A DNA stretch of 64,000 nt from an uncultured Eubacterium sp. (GCF_934525195.1 NZ_CAKSZA010000002.1:248001-312000); one strand, 5' to 3'; shown: positions 1-9,080, numbered from the stretch's first letter. Notes: generated from the letters alone by a model not told the origin. Numbers and translations are program-made.

Positions 1-1367
1 GCAACAAGGTTTGGAAAAGCCATAAGACCGTTTACAATATCGGCAATGTTCCACACAGCGGAAACTGTGAGATAAGGGCCGATAAATACGGCAAGAACAT
101 AAATAACTCTGAAGCCTATCAACACATATTTATTATCGGTTAAGTATTCAAGGCATCTTTCGCTGTAATAATCCCAACCGAGAATTGTTGTGAAAGCAAA
201 GAAAATGAGGCAAAGCATAAGAAGAAATGCCGAAAGATTTTCGTTCCACGGAAGTCCGTTTTGCCAAGCATAAGTTGTGATATTTACGCCCTCAAACTTG
301 TCAGGTTCAAACTTGAGATTTGCCTGAGTGGTAACGATTGAAAGACCTGTGAGAGTACAAATTACGATTGTGTCGATGAATGTACCTGTCATTGTTACAA
401 GACCTTGACGAACAGCGTCTTTTGTTTTTGCAGCAGCAGCGGCGATTGGTGCAGAACCGAGACCTGCTTCATTTGAGAAAATACCTCTGCCGATACCTTT
501 TTGCATTGCAACCTTGATAGTGATACCTGTTGCACCGCCGATTACGGCATCAGGCACAAATGCAGTTCTTACGATATAAACAATGGCTGACGGAACATTT
601 TTAATATGAGTAATAACAATAATCAATGTGCAAACGATATAAATAACAGCCATTGCAGGAACGATGATTTCCGAAACCTTTGCAATTCGCTTGATACCGC
701 CTATAACAACAAGTCCGACACACAAGGTTACGATAAGACCGCAAATTACAACAGGCCAAACATAGTTATTGTCACCGATAGAAAATGCAATATGATTTTC
801 GTTAGGGTCGAAAAATCCTTTTACGGCATTGGTAATACCTGTTACCTGGGTGAAAGTACCGATACCGAAAAGACCAACGAACACACCGAAAACGGCAAAC
901 AACTTTGCAAGCCACTTCCACTTTTCGCCCATACCTTTTTCGATATAATAGAAAGGTCCGCCGAGATAGTGACCGTCAGCATGAACCTGACGATACTTAA
1001 TTGCAAGGAAACCCTCGCTGTACTTTGTTGCCATACCGAAAAATGCGGCAACAATCATCCAAAACATCGCACCCGGACCGCCGAGGCAAATAGCAGTTGC
1101 AACACCAACGATGTTACCTGTGCCGATTGTAGCCGAAAGTGCGGTACAAAGAGCACCGAACGAAGTTACTTCACCCTGTCCGCCCTCTTCATTTCTCACC
1201 ATAAATTTAAGTGCTTTACCGAGGTGAAACACTTGAACGAAACCCGTTTTTACAGAAAGGCAAACGCCCGCACACAAAATGAGGATGATGAGAGGCCATC
1301 CCCAAACCCAACCGTCAACCTTTGCAATAAGGTCGTTAACGGAAATTGCCAAATCAATAGTTTGCAT
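1..1367 (-). CDS. Sodium:alanine symporter family (AGCS) protein, partial
   Basis: Inner-membrane secondary transporter expected to import alanine or glycine with Na+. The reverse strand reads openly from an ATG at 1367 to the window edge, giving about 455 residues without a stop; the C-terminus lies outside. Recognisable AGCS features are the glycine-rich ATIGTGNIVG stretch near residue 80, GGPFYYIEKG near 135, and the SNEAGLGSAP motif in the middle, within many hydrophobic helices. An AGGGAGA ribosome site lies just before the ATG, and a good sigma-A promoter lies upstream. It is transcribed in the same direction as sigF but has its own promoter. The substrate is inferred from the family only; a glycine or other small amino acid is equally possible. 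Confidence 0.9.
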   Translation of the reverse strand, partial: MQTIDLAISVNDLIAKVDGWVWGWPLIILILCAGVCLSVKTGFVQVFHLGKALKFMVRNEEGGQGEVTSFGALCTALSATIGTGNIVGVATAICLGGPGAMFWMIVAAFFGMATKYSEGFLAIKYRQVHADGHYLGGPFYYIEKGMGEKWKWLAKLFAVFGVFVGLFGIGTFTQVTGITNAVKGFFDPNENHIAFSIGDNNYVWPVVICGLIVTLCVGLVVIGGIKRIAKVSEIIVPAMAVIYIVCTLIIVITHIKNVPSAIVYIVRTAFVPDAVIGGATGITIKVAMQKGIGRGIFSNEAGLGSAPIAAAAAKTKDAVRQGLVTMTGTFIDTIVICTLTGLSIVTTQANLKFEPDKFEGVNITTYAWQNGLPWNENLSAFLLMLCLIFFAFTTILGWDYYSERCLEYLTDNKYVLIGFRVIYVLAVFIGPYLTVSAVWNIADIVNGLMAFPNLV

Positions 1368-1402
1368 ACCTGTTCTCCCTATTTTATAAAATATAATATA
1401 AA

Positions 1403-1431
1403 ATCATACCATAAACAAAGAAAAAATGCAA
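1403..1431 (-). promoter_or_regulatory. Sigma-A promoter of the AGCS symporter
   Basis: Reverse strand: -35 TTGCAT (1431-1426), 17-bp spacer, -10 TATGAT (1408-1403), ending 35 bp before the ATG. Confidence 0.6.
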
Positions 1432-1444
1432 ACAAAAATTCAAA

Positions 1445-1507
1445 CTGTCGATAAAGTTCCTGAAATACGCCAAATGTAGTCAACAGATTAGTTGTATTAT
1501 TATGCCA
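1445..1507 (+). repeat. Solo end of the MITE-like repeat found at 46612 and 51852
   Basis: The stretch starts CTGTCGATAAAG, followed by TCCTGAAATACGCCAAAT, and ends near TTATGCC. It matches the CTGTCGATAAAG-type end of the two full elements over about 45 bp, with a roughly 10-bp insertion before TTATGCC. The rest of the element is absent, and the match stops a few bases before the sigF stop codon. It is probably a decayed or truncated copy. Confidence 0.65.
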
Positions 1508-1511
1508 TAAA

Positions 1512-2168
1512 TTATTCAAGTTTTGCCCTTAATTTTGCAAGAAGTTGTTTTTCTCGGCGAGATACCTGCACCTGTGATATGCCCAAAAGTTTGGCTGATT
1601 CACACTGCGTTTTACCCTCATAAAACCTATATTTTATCAACAAAAGTTCATCATTTGACAAATCCCTGATTGCGTGATGAACAGATAATCTGTCAAACAG
1701 CTTGTCCGTGTCGTCAACGGGAATGTCGATTGTTTCGTCTCCGTCCTCCGTTGTACAACTCAAAGAAACAACGGGATTGATTATATTAAGCACTTCGGAC
1801 AATTCTTCTGTTTCTATTCCGCAAAGTTCGGACAATTCGCTGACGGTCGGCTCTCGAAGTTCTTTTTTGATAAATCTTTCTCTGACAGCCTGCACCTTGA
1901 TGGATTTTTCTTTCAAAGAGCGAGAGACTTTGACTGCACCACCGTCACGAAAAAGACGACGGATTTCGCCCATTATGACGGGTACTGCATAGGTCGAAAA
2001 GAGAAAACCCTTTGACTCATCAAAATTATCAACCGCTTTGATAAGACCGACACAGCCTGCCTGATACAAATCGTCATATTCCTCTCCTCTGCCCTTGAAT
2101 CGTTTGGCAATGGAGTGAACAAGACCGATATTGTCCTCAATCATTTTATTTCTGCTTTTTGTTACCAT
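1512..2168 (-). CDS. sigF: Sporulation sigma factor F
   Basis: Forespore-specific RNA polymerase sigma factor, the first compartmentalised sigma of sporulation. 218 residues, slightly shorter than the Bacillus protein. Region 2 is clear (YDDLYQAGCVGLIKAVDNF near 30-49, then FSTYAVPVIMGEIRR), and a C-terminal helix-turn-helix carries the TQCESAKLLGISQVQVSRRE motif of region 4.2. It is the last gene of the spoIIA operon: its start overlaps spoIIAB by 7 bp, the usual arrangement that couples sigma F to its anti-sigma factor. SpoIIAB should hold it inactive until SpoIIAA is dephosphorylated. Synteny makes sigF far more likely than sigG or sigB; a true sigG is present at 46933. Confidence 0.96.
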   Translation of the reverse strand: MVTKSRNKMIEDNIGLVHSIAKRFKGRGEEYDDLYQAGCVGLIKAVDNFDESKGFLFSTYAVPVIMGEIRRLFRDGGAVKVSRSLKEKSIKVQAVRERFIKKELREPTVSELSELCGIETEELSEVLNIINPVVSLSCTTEDGDETIDIPVDDTDKLFDRLSVHHAIRDLSNDELLLIKYRFYEGKTQCESAKLLGISQVQVSRREKQLLAKLRAKLE

Positions 2169-2599
2169 TTTGTACGACCGCTGATTTTTTTAGTTAGAAT
2201 AACCGTTGTGCCGATTCCGAGTGAAGAAGTGACGCTGACTCTGTCGCAAAATGACTGCATAACAGTGAAACCGAGACCTGCTCTGTCACTTCCGCCTGTT
2301 GTATACAGCGGTGTCATTGCTTCGCCGACATCGGCAATGCCACTGCCCTTATCCTTGATTTTGATTTTTATAACATCATTTTCTAATAGCTGACCCGTTA
2401 TGTAAATCTTTCCGCAAGTTTCGGCATAGCCGTGAACTATTGAATTGGTAACAGCTTCTGACACAGCGGTTTTCAAATCCGTAATTTCCTCGATAGTTGG
2501 GTCAAGAGCAGAAGCAAAGGCAGTAACAACCACCCTGCAAAAGCTTTCGTTTACACTTTTACTGTCAACGGTCAACTTAAATTCGTTTTTTATTATCAT
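2162..2599 (-). CDS. spoIIAB: Anti-sigma F factor / serine kinase SpoIIAB
   Basis: 145 residues with a GHKL-type ATPase fold. It binds sigma F with ATP and, as a kinase, phosphorylates SpoIIAA. The N box (AVSEAVTNSIVHGY, about 45-58), the G1 box (KDKGSGIAD) and the G2 box (GLGFTVMQSF, near 115-125) are visible. It is placed between spoIIAA (11-bp gap) and sigF (7-bp overlap), so the three products should be made in balanced amounts. Length and motifs are normal for the family. RsbW-type anti-sigma-B kinases share the fold, but the operon order identifies it as SpoIIAB. Confidence 0.96.
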   Translation of the reverse strand: MIIKNEFKLTVDSKSVNESFCRVVVTAFASALDPTIEEITDLKTAVSEAVTNSIVHGYAETCGKIYITGQLLENDVIKIKIKDKGSGIADVGEAMTPLYTTGGSDRAGLGFTVMQSFCDRVSVTSSLGIGTTVILTKKISGRTKW

Positions 2600-2610
2600 C
2601 GTTTTTCTCC

Positions 2611-2922
2611 TTATATTTCCTTAATTATTGCAATTGAGCCGAGCCCAGCAAGTTCCATAAGTTTTTTGGTTTGCTTTGTGACATTGCGGATTTCGAGGCT
2701 TGCGTGAAAATTCATCAATAACCTGTATCTGCCCATAACAAGACCGATTCCGCTTGAGTCCATAAAGGTTACATTCTTAAAATCCAAAATAAGATGCTGT
2801 GGCTTGATAAAGCTCAATGCGTTATCAATCTTGTCCCGAATATCAACAGCGGTGTGATGGTCGATTTCGCCGTACAAATATGCAATTACAAGATTTCCGC
2901 TTGATTCGATTGTTACATTCAT
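2611..2922 (-). CDS. spoIIAA: Anti-anti-sigma factor SpoIIAA
   Basis: 103-residue single STAS-domain protein. In its unphosphorylated form it displaces SpoIIAB from sigma F. The phosphorylation-site motif TFMDSSGIGLV is present, with Ser57 corresponding to the modified serine of the Bacillus protein. It is the first gene of the spoIIA operon, with a GGGGGA ribosome site 6 bp before ATG. The dephosphorylating enzyme SpoIIE is not in the window. I found no convincing sigma-H promoter in the 90 bp upstream, which also hold the folC terminator, so how the operon is switched on remains unseen. Confidence 0.96.
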   Translation of the reverse strand: MNVTIESSGNLVIAYLYGEIDHHTAVDIRDKIDNALSFIKPQHLILDFKNVTFMDSSGIGLVMGRYRLLMNFHASLEIRNVTKQTKKLMELAGLGSIAIIKEI

Positions 2923-2940
2923 ATTTATCCCCCAAATCTA

Positions 2941-2985
2941 AAAATAAAAAAATACCAATCCGTTAACATAGTAACAGATTGGTAT
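2941..2985 (-). terminator. Terminator of the valS-folC operon
   Basis: Stem ATACCAATC...GATTGGTAT (2952-2985), followed on the reverse strand by a T-rich run (2951-2941), directly downstream of folC. Confidence 0.8.
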
Positions 2986-3013
2986 AGCGTATTTTGTAAA
3001 ATTATAGAAGCGG

Positions 3014-4096
3014 TTAAATTAAATTTCTGACCTCTCTTACAAGATAAAACGAACCGCAAACGAGTTTGAAATTTTCGTCCTGCTTTGCGAGCGTCACAGC
3101 TTCGTTTGAACTGTCAACCGCAACGACATCTTTGCAGTATTTTTGAGCAAGTTGTTTCAACTCCTCGGCAGGCATAGAGCGAGGATTGTCAGGAGTTGTG
3201 GTAATAATTCTGTTCAAATGCGGAGCAATGATTGACAAATATCCGTCAACATCCTTGTCTTTCATCATACCGATAACGGCGGTGACTTTTCCGTTCGGAA
3301 GATACGGTTCAAGAGCCTGTGCACCGTTTTTATTATGAGCACCGTCAAGCATAACAGAACCGATAAATTCCTGCCTTGCAGGCAACTCGGCACATTGTTC
3401 AACGGTCGGAACACCCAACAATTCAAGCACGGCATTTGCGGTTGCAAGGTTGTTTTTCTTGAAATTGCCATGTTCATTTACTATAACAAGATTTTTGCAT
3501 TTGCCCTCAAAAATATGTTCAATATCAGGGTTAGGATACAAAACACAAGAGGAATTTTTGCGAAGAATTCCGCTTTTTTCTTCTGCAATCTGCTCAACTG
3601 TATCACCCAAAAACGCAGTATGGTCGAGCGAAATTGAGGTTATAACAGAAATGTTCGACTGCTCGACATTAGTGCTGTCGCCCTTACCGCCCATTCCGCA
3701 CTCAACAACAGCATAATCAACCTTGCTGTCGGCAAAATATTTGTACATAATTGCGGTCAAAAATTCAAATTCCGTGCAATCGTTATCCTTGTATTTATCA
3801 ACATAAGAAGCAAATTCTTCCTCGGAAATAAACTCATTATTAATTTGGATTTGCTCTCGATAATCATCAATCCAAGGAGATGAAAAAAGACCTACTTTGC
3901 AACCTGAATTAATCAAAGCATTGTTAATTGTTTTGGCAACAGTGCCTTTGCCGTTTGTACCGGCAATGTGAATAATCTTTATATCGTTTTGCGGATTATT
4001 CATTGTTTCAAGCAGGTTCATAATACGAGTAAGCCCCGGCATAATGCCGAGGCTTTGTTTACCCAATATGAAGTTCAGAGCTTCATTATAAATCAT
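3014..4096 (-). CDS. folC: Folylpolyglutamate / dihydrofolate synthase
   Basis: Mur-ligase-family enzyme that adds glutamate to folates, and in the bifunctional form to dihydropteroate, at the expense of ATP. Visible are the P-loop IAGTNGKGT (44-52), ITSISLDHTAFLGDTVEQIAEEK in the central domain, and LDGAHN opening the C-terminal domain. At 360 residues it is about 60-70 shorter than common FolC proteins; the shortage is between the central domain and LDGAHN, where the usual substrate-contacting segment is compressed. No frameshift is seen. Its ATG overlaps the valS stop by 4 bp, so it is translationally coupled to valS, and the valS T-box should therefore also set folC expression. Confidence 0.9.
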   Translation of the reverse strand: MIYNEALNFILGKQSLGIMPGLTRIMNLLETMNNPQNDIKIIHIAGTNGKGTVAKTINNALINSGCKVGLFSSPWIDDYREQIQINNEFISEEEFASYVDKYKDNDCTEFEFLTAIMYKYFADSKVDYAVVECGMGGKGDSTNVEQSNISVITSISLDHTAFLGDTVEQIAEEKSGILRKNSSCVLYPNPDIEHIFEGKCKNLVIVNEHGNFKKNNLATANAVLELLGVPTVEQCAELPARQEFIGSVMLDGAHNKNGAQALEPYLPNGKVTAVIGMMKDKDVDGYLSIIAPHLNRIITTTPDNPRSMPAEELKQLAQKYCKDVVAVDSSNEAVTLAKQDENFKLVCGSFYLVREVRNLI

Positions 4097-6798
4097 TGCT
4101 GTGCGATTTCCTCGATTGACTTTTTAATCTGTGCAATCTTTTCTTCAAGTTTTGCAGCGTCATCCTTGTTTTGCTGAACTACCTTTTCAGGTGCTTTGTT
4201 TACAAATCCAGGATTGTTGAGCTTTTTGTTGATGAATTCAAGTTTATCTTCCGCTGTTGCGAGTTCTTTTTCAAGGCGTTTCTTTTCTGCCTCAAAGTCT
4301 ACCAAATCGCCGAGAGGAATATAAACTCTTGCTTCATCGGTGATGATAGTTACAACATTGCCGAGGTCACCGAATGACTCATTAACTTCAACTTCATTTG
4401 CATATGCAAGACGCTTTACAAAGTCAACACCGTTTGAGAAAGTGGCAATATTTGAAGTTTCGATAAACACCTTTGACTTCTTTGAAGGAGGAATGTTCAT
4501 CTCTGCTCTACGGTTACGAATTGCACGAATGCAAGCCATAATCTTTTCCATTTCTGTTTCGTCAGCCTCAAAGGCAAGCGACTCATCAAACTTGCACCAC
4601 TCCGAAACCATAATAGACTCTGTATCGTGTGGAATTGCCTGATAAATTTCTTCTGTAATGAACGGCATAAACGGATGAAGAAGCTTCAAAATATAGGTAA
4701 GAACAAATACCAATACAGCCTTTGCGTCATCCTTTGCTGCTTCGTCATCACCCTGAAGTCTAATCTTTGCAATTTCGATATACCAATCGCAGAAAACATC
4801 CCAAATAAAGTCATAAAGCTTTTGAACTGCAATACCAAGCTCGTATTTATCAAGATTTTCCGTTACCTCTTTTGCAAGAGAATTAGCCTTTGAAATAATC
4901 CACTTGTCCTCAATGAGGAGGTTTTGCGGAAGTCCGTTATACTTGTAATCATCGCCAAGATACATAAGAACAAATCTTGCAGCGTTCCAAAGCTTATTTG
5001 CAAAGTTACGAGAAGCCATAACTTTGTCATCAGAGAAACGCATATCATTTCCCGGTGAGTTACCTGTTGCAAGAGTGAAGCGGAGCGCATCTGCACCGTA
5101 TTCGTCAATAATCTCAAGCGGGTCAATACCGTTGCCGAGTGACTTTGACATCTTTCTGCCCTGTGCATCACGAACAAGACCGTGAATGAGAACTGTGTCA
5201 AACGGAGCTTTATCGGTGTATGCAAGTCCTGAGAAAATCATTCTTGAAACCCAGAAGCCGATAATGTCGTAGCCTGTAACAAGAGTGTTTGTTGGATAAT
5301 AATGCTTCAAATCCTCTGTTTCATCAGGCCAACCGAGAGTTGAGAACGGCCACAATGCCGATGAGAACCAAGTGTCGAGTGTGTCAGGGTCTTGTTTAAT
5401 GTTCTTGCTGCCGCACTTTGTACATTCACAAATATCGTCCTTTGAAACCATAGTAGCACCGCAATCATCGCAGTACCACGCAGGAATTCTGTGACCCCAC
5501 CAAAGCTGACGGGAAATGCACCAATCTCTTGTGCCACGCATCCAACTCATATAATTTTTCTTAAATCTTTCAGGAACAAACTTGATGTCGCCGTTTTCAA
5601 CAGCGTCAATAGCAGGACCTGCAAGAGGATCCATTTTTACAAACCACTGCTTTGAAACCATAGGTTCGATTGTTGAATGACAACGATAGCAAGTGCCGAC
5701 ATCGTGCTTGAGTGGCTCGATTTCCTTGATATAACCGCCTGCTTCAAGATCGGCAACAATAGCCTTTCTTGCTTCAAGAGTTGTCATACCTGCGTATTTG
5801 CCACAATCAAGAACTTCAGGTTCATTCTGTGTTGCTCTGCCCGAAGCAAAGATTTCATCGGCAACAGCCTTGTCCTTTGCACCTGTCATATGTCCGTCAT
5901 ATGTGAAAGTACGAACGATAGGGAGATTATGACGAAGTCCGACTTCAAAGTCGTTAGGGTCGTGTGCAGGAGTAATCTTTACAACACCTGTTCCCTTTGT
6001 CATATCGGCATGTTCATCGCATACGATAGGAATTTCCTTATCAAGAAGCGGAAGAATAACATGGCAACCGTGGAGATGTGCATATCTTGGGTCGTCACCA
6101 TTGATAGCAACAGCCGTATCGCCAAGCATAGTTTCAGGTCTTGTGGTAGCAAGTTCAAGCTTTTCGCCTGTTTCCTTAACGGTGTAAAGAAGATGCCAGA
6201 AATTGCCCTCTTTTTCCTCATATTCAACCTCGGCATCCGAAATTGAAGTGTTGCAATGAGGACACCAGTTTACCATTCTGTTGCCACGATAAATCAAATC
6301 TTTGTCATAAAGACCGACAAATACCTCACGAACAGCCTTTGAGCAACCCTCATCAAGGGTGAAACGCTCTCTGTCCCAGTCGCAAGAAGAACCCATTTTT
6401 TTGAGCTGTTCAATGATTCTGCCACCGTATTGCTTTTTCCAATCCCAAGCACGCTCAAGGAACTTATCTCTGCCCAAATCCTCTTTGGTGATGCCCTCTT
6501 CACGCATTTTTTCAACAATCTTTGCTTCCGTTGCGATTGAAGCATGGTCTGTGCCCGGAAGCCAGAGGGTATCGTAGCCTGCCATTCTGTGATAGCGAAT
6601 AAGAATATCTTGAAGTGTGTTATCAAGGGCATGTCCCATATGAAGCTGACCTGTGATATTCGGAGGCGGAATTACGATAGTGTAAGTTTTCTTGCCTTCT
6701 TCTCTTTTTGCATGGAAGTATTTGTTTTTGCACCAAAAATCATAGGTGCGATCCTCAACTTCGGAAGGATTATACTGCTTTGCAAGTTCTTTTGCCAT
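4093..6798 (-). CDS. valS: Valyl-tRNA synthetase
   Basis: Class Ia aminoacyl-tRNA synthetase charging tRNA-Val, 901 residues. HMGH-type signature at 53-56 (IPPPNITGQLHMGHAL), KMSKS motif in the GRKMSKSLGNG segment, the editing domain between them (TTRPETMLGDTA), and a C-terminal coiled-coil arm typical of ValRS. I place the start at the ATG at 6798, preceded by AGGAGA, not at the open upstream codons, because those run through the T-box terminator hairpin. folC overlaps the 3' end by 4 bp. Expression is expected to depend on uncharged tRNA-Val through the leader described separately. Confidence 0.97.
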   Translation of the reverse strand: MAKELAKQYNPSEVEDRTYDFWCKNKYFHAKREEGKKTYTIVIPPPNITGQLHMGHALDNTLQDILIRYHRMAGYDTLWLPGTDHASIATEAKIVEKMREEGITKEDLGRDKFLERAWDWKKQYGGRIIEQLKKMGSSCDWDRERFTLDEGCSKAVREVFVGLYDKDLIYRGNRMVNWCPHCNTSISDAEVEYEEKEGNFWHLLYTVKETGEKLELATTRPETMLGDTAVAINGDDPRYAHLHGCHVILPLLDKEIPIVCDEHADMTKGTGVVKITPAHDPNDFEVGLRHNLPIVRTFTYDGHMTGAKDKAVADEIFASGRATQNEPEVLDCGKYAGMTTLEARKAIVADLEAGGYIKEIEPLKHDVGTCYRCHSTIEPMVSKQWFVKMDPLAGPAIDAVENGDIKFVPERFKKNYMSWMRGTRDWCISRQLWWGHRIPAWYCDDCGATMVSKDDICECTKCGSKNIKQDPDTLDTWFSSALWPFSTLGWPDETEDLKHYYPTNTLVTGYDIIGFWVSRMIFSGLAYTDKAPFDTVLIHGLVRDAQGRKMSKSLGNGIDPLEIIDEYGADALRFTLATGNSPGNDMRFSDDKVMASRNFANKLWNAARFVLMYLGDDYKYNGLPQNLLIEDKWIISKANSLAKEVTENLDKYELGIAVQKLYDFIWDVFCDWYIEIAKIRLQGDDEAAKDDAKAVLVFVLTYILKLLHPFMPFITEEIYQAIPHDTESIMVSEWCKFDESLAFEADETEMEKIMACIRAIRNRRAEMNIPPSKKSKVFIETSNIATFSNGVDFVKRLAYANEVEVNESFGDLGNVVTIITDEARVYIPLGDLVDFEAEKKRLEKELATAEDKLEFINKKLNNPGFVNKAPEKVVQQNKDDAAKLEEKIAQIKKSIEEIAQQ

Positions 6799-7050
6799 TT
6801 TTTCATCTCCTATAAAAAATAAAAAACGCCTCAAAATATGAGGCGAATAAATCCGTGGTACCACTCAAATTGCACAGCATAGCGACTGTGCCACTCATTT
6901 CCTTAACGCAGAAATACGGATAGGACTACTGCTACTTCATCCTATCGGCTCATAAGCTACCTTCACACCGTCTGCCTGCTGACTTGCACCGACCGTCAGT
7001 TCTCTGAAAAACAATCGGGTGCTACTCCTCTTAATCGTCGCCTTTCAATA
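6799..7050 (-). promoter_or_regulatory. T-box riboswitch of valS-folC
   Basis: The leader shows the canonical T-box parts in order: a stem I region with an AGAGA-type segment and GGTCGGTGCAAGTCAGC, candidate specifier GGTAGC (possibly a GUA valine codon; not certain), the T-box consensus GAGTGGTACCACGG (about 6853-6866), and the terminator CGCCTCATATTTTGAGGCG (6827-6845) followed by a T run. Uncharged tRNA-Val should pair with the TGG bulge and favour readthrough. Position directly before valS supports the assignment. Confidence 0.9.
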
Positions 7051-7090
7051 TCGATAGTATCTTACCAAAAGCGAGGCATTTTGTCAAGTG

Positions 7091-7786
7091 CTATGTAAAT
7101 CTTGAAACAAGAGAATTATGGCACAAATTTTCGAGTTCGTCATCAAGTTTTGACAGTTCGTTTGTTTGCAACGCTCTTTTTATTATTTCATCGGCAAGCA
7201 GAGGATTTTTCGGAAGCACCGCACCATGTGCATAAGTGCCAAAAGTATTTTTATAGAGCACACCTTCCGAACCGTCCTCGCCGTTATTCCCATATCCTGA
7301 AATCACACGACCGAGCGGGCGAAGTTCATTTGCAACATATGTTTTTCCGCTATGATTTTCGAAGCCTACAATTTTGCCGAACGGCGACTCAAACACTATA
7401 TTGCCAATCATTCTTTGCTTTGCACCCTCAGTAAAAAACGGCAAGGCGCCCGACAACTCAATAACCTGCGATGAAGAGGTTTTATAATATTCTCCCAACA
7501 GCTGATAGCCACCGCAAATTGCAAGAATTGTTTTTCCCGAATGAATATAATAAGTCAGTTCTTCCGCCTTTCTGCGGACATCTCGTCTGACTATTGACAT
7601 TTCTTTATCCTGCCCGCCTCCGATAAACAAAATATCAAAATCGGGTATTCGCTCCCCTAACCCGACATTGATAACATCGACCTTGTAATTGCGTGCTTCA
7701 AGACGTTTTTTCAGACAAATCACATTCCCCCTATCACCGTACAAATTCATTTCTTCAGGATACAAGTGAACTATCTTTACTGCCAA
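7091..7786 (-). CDS. gatD: Lipid II isoglutaminyl synthase, glutaminase subunit GatD
   Basis: Class I-like glutamine amidotransferase (CobB/CobQ type, 231 residues) that releases ammonia for amidation of the D-glutamate of lipid II. The nucleophile is Cys91 in AICGGYQLLG, and the partner histidine is His187 in GTYAHGAVLPKNP, close to the positions known for Staphylococcus GatD. It overlaps the 3' end of murT by 10 bp, so the two subunits are coupled. It acts on the cytoplasmic face of the membrane, on peptidoglycan precursor. Confidence 0.93.
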   Translation of the reverse strand: MAVKIVHLYPEEMNLYGDRGNVICLKKRLEARNYKVDVINVGLGERIPDFDILFIGGGQDKEMSIVRRDVRRKAEELTYYIHSGKTILAICGGYQLLGEYYKTSSSQVIELSGALPFFTEGAKQRMIGNIVFESPFGKIVGFENHSGKTYVANELRPLGRVISGYGNNGEDGSEGVLYKNTFGTYAHGAVLPKNPLLADEIIKRALQTNELSKLDDELENLCHNSLVSRFT

Positions 7787-9069
7787 AATTCATCACCGCC
7801 AAAGTTTTCTATCAACAAATGCCTCAAATTCATCATAGCTGTGTAGGTTGAAAAAATCACAAAATCCCTATTGCTGTTTTTGATTAAAGAAATCAGTTTT
7901 GAATATTCCTCTCCATCAATCACACACGGTACAATTCCGTCATATTTTAGGCGAAGCGCCATATCATATGCACGCTTGCCGACAGCATAATTTTTTCTTG
8001 ATTTCACAGCCGAAAAATCAACATCCCATATCCAGCTGACATCCTTGCCGTCTGCATCATTGTCATTGAGTGCAAAGACGCTTTCAAATTCACCAAAGCG
8101 GCTGAAAGCATAGTTAATACAGTTTGAAAAACCGACAGGATTTTTCACAAGCATAACAGTAATTTTTCTGTTATCACAATAAAAGCTTTCCGTTCTGCCA
8201 AACGAACCGCCAAAGGACTGAAGCGGTATATAGTTAAGATGTAATAAATTAAGCACAGCCGAAGCGGACAAAAAATTGTATACATTATATATACCGCCGA
8301 GTGCAAGAGTTATGCTTTTCCCATCAAGAATAAACGAAGAGCCGTGCACATCGGTTGCACACAAATCGGGAGTGACTCTTTTATACTTACAATTCGGGCA
8401 ATAAAAATCACCAAGTTGTGCATACATAACATTATTATATTTTAATCTCGAATTGCAAAACGGACAAAACGGCGAATCTGACGGAACGTTAGCTTTGCCA
8501 TTGTCATTGACTCCAAAAGAAACAACATCATTTTTACAATGAAATTTAAGCGAAAAAGTAAGCGGACAATCGGCATTAAGAACAATGGTTGCATTAGGCG
8601 AATTTTCTATTCCTTGCTTGATTTTATTAAAAGTTGTATTAACTTCTGCATATCTGTCGAGTTGGTCACGAAAAATATTTGTTACAACAATTATCTTGGC
8701 GTTTATAGAATTTGTAATTAAAGGCAGACTGTTTTCATCACATTCCAAAACCGCATATTTACATTTTGGTTTGCCGAAAAGATTAGAATTTTTGATAAAA
8801 GCAGTTGCCACACCGCAGAGCATATTAGCACCGCTTTTGTTTATAAAACATGGTATATTATTGCTTTTTAGTCCGTGTTCAATCATTCCACAGGTTGTTG
8901 TTTTTCCGTTTGTACCCGTGACGCAAATACAATAAACTCCTCTTGACAGATGAAATAGTATACCCGGTTTTAATTTAAGTGCTATTTTTCCCGGCAGAGA
9001 TGTTGCACCCTTGCCTGTTATATTCAATATTTTAATCAAAATCTTAGAGAACAAAAGTATAATGAACAT
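7777..9069 (-). CDS. murT: Lipid II isoglutaminyl synthase, MurT subunit
   Basis: Mur-ligase-like ATPase subunit (430 residues) that amidates D-iso-glutamate in lipid II with ammonia from GatD. ATP-binding VTGTNGKTTT at 50-59; a four-cysteine zinc ribbon (CPFC ... YCPNC, about 205-232) typical of MurT; and a C-terminal DUF1727 domain with DNDADGKDVSWIWDVDF containing the catalytic aspartate region. The N-terminus aligns well with known MurT from the first ATG. No Shine-Dalgarno is visible: an in-frame stop lies just upstream, and a TATAAT hexamer ends 5 bp before the ATG (see findings). Confidence 0.94.
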   Translation of the reverse strand: MFIILLFSKILIKILNITGKGATSLPGKIALKLKPGILFHLSRGVYCICVTGTNGKTTTCGMIEHGLKSNNIPCFINKSGANMLCGVATAFIKNSNLFGKPKCKYAVLECDENSLPLITNSINAKIIVVTNIFRDQLDRYAEVNTTFNKIKQGIENSPNATIVLNADCPLTFSLKFHCKNDVVSFGVNDNGKANVPSDSPFCPFCNSRLKYNNVMYAQLGDFYCPNCKYKRVTPDLCATDVHGSSFILDGKSITLALGGIYNVYNFLSASAVLNLLHLNYIPLQSFGGSFGRTESFYCDNRKITVMLVKNPVGFSNCINYAFSRFGEFESVFALNDNDADGKDVSWIWDVDFSAVKSRKNYAVGKRAYDMALRLKYDGIVPCVIDGEEYSKLISLIKNSNRDFVIFSTYTAMMNLRHLLIENFGGDEFWQ

Positions 9070-9080
9070 ATTAAATTATA

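Noticed and set aside
606..1454. 282-codon open frame on the plus strand
   Set aside because: It is antisense to the AGCS symporter, which has clear family motifs; the product is low-complexity with many Cys, Asn and Thr and matches no protein type.
2986..3004. 0A-box-like TTTGTAAAA upstream of spoIIAA
   Set aside because: It has a mismatch at the key C, and lies at the 3' end of folC beyond a terminator; no partner promoter was found.
5677..6246. 189-codon open frame on the plus strand
   Set aside because: Shadow of valS on the other strand; no ribosome site and no recognisable domain.
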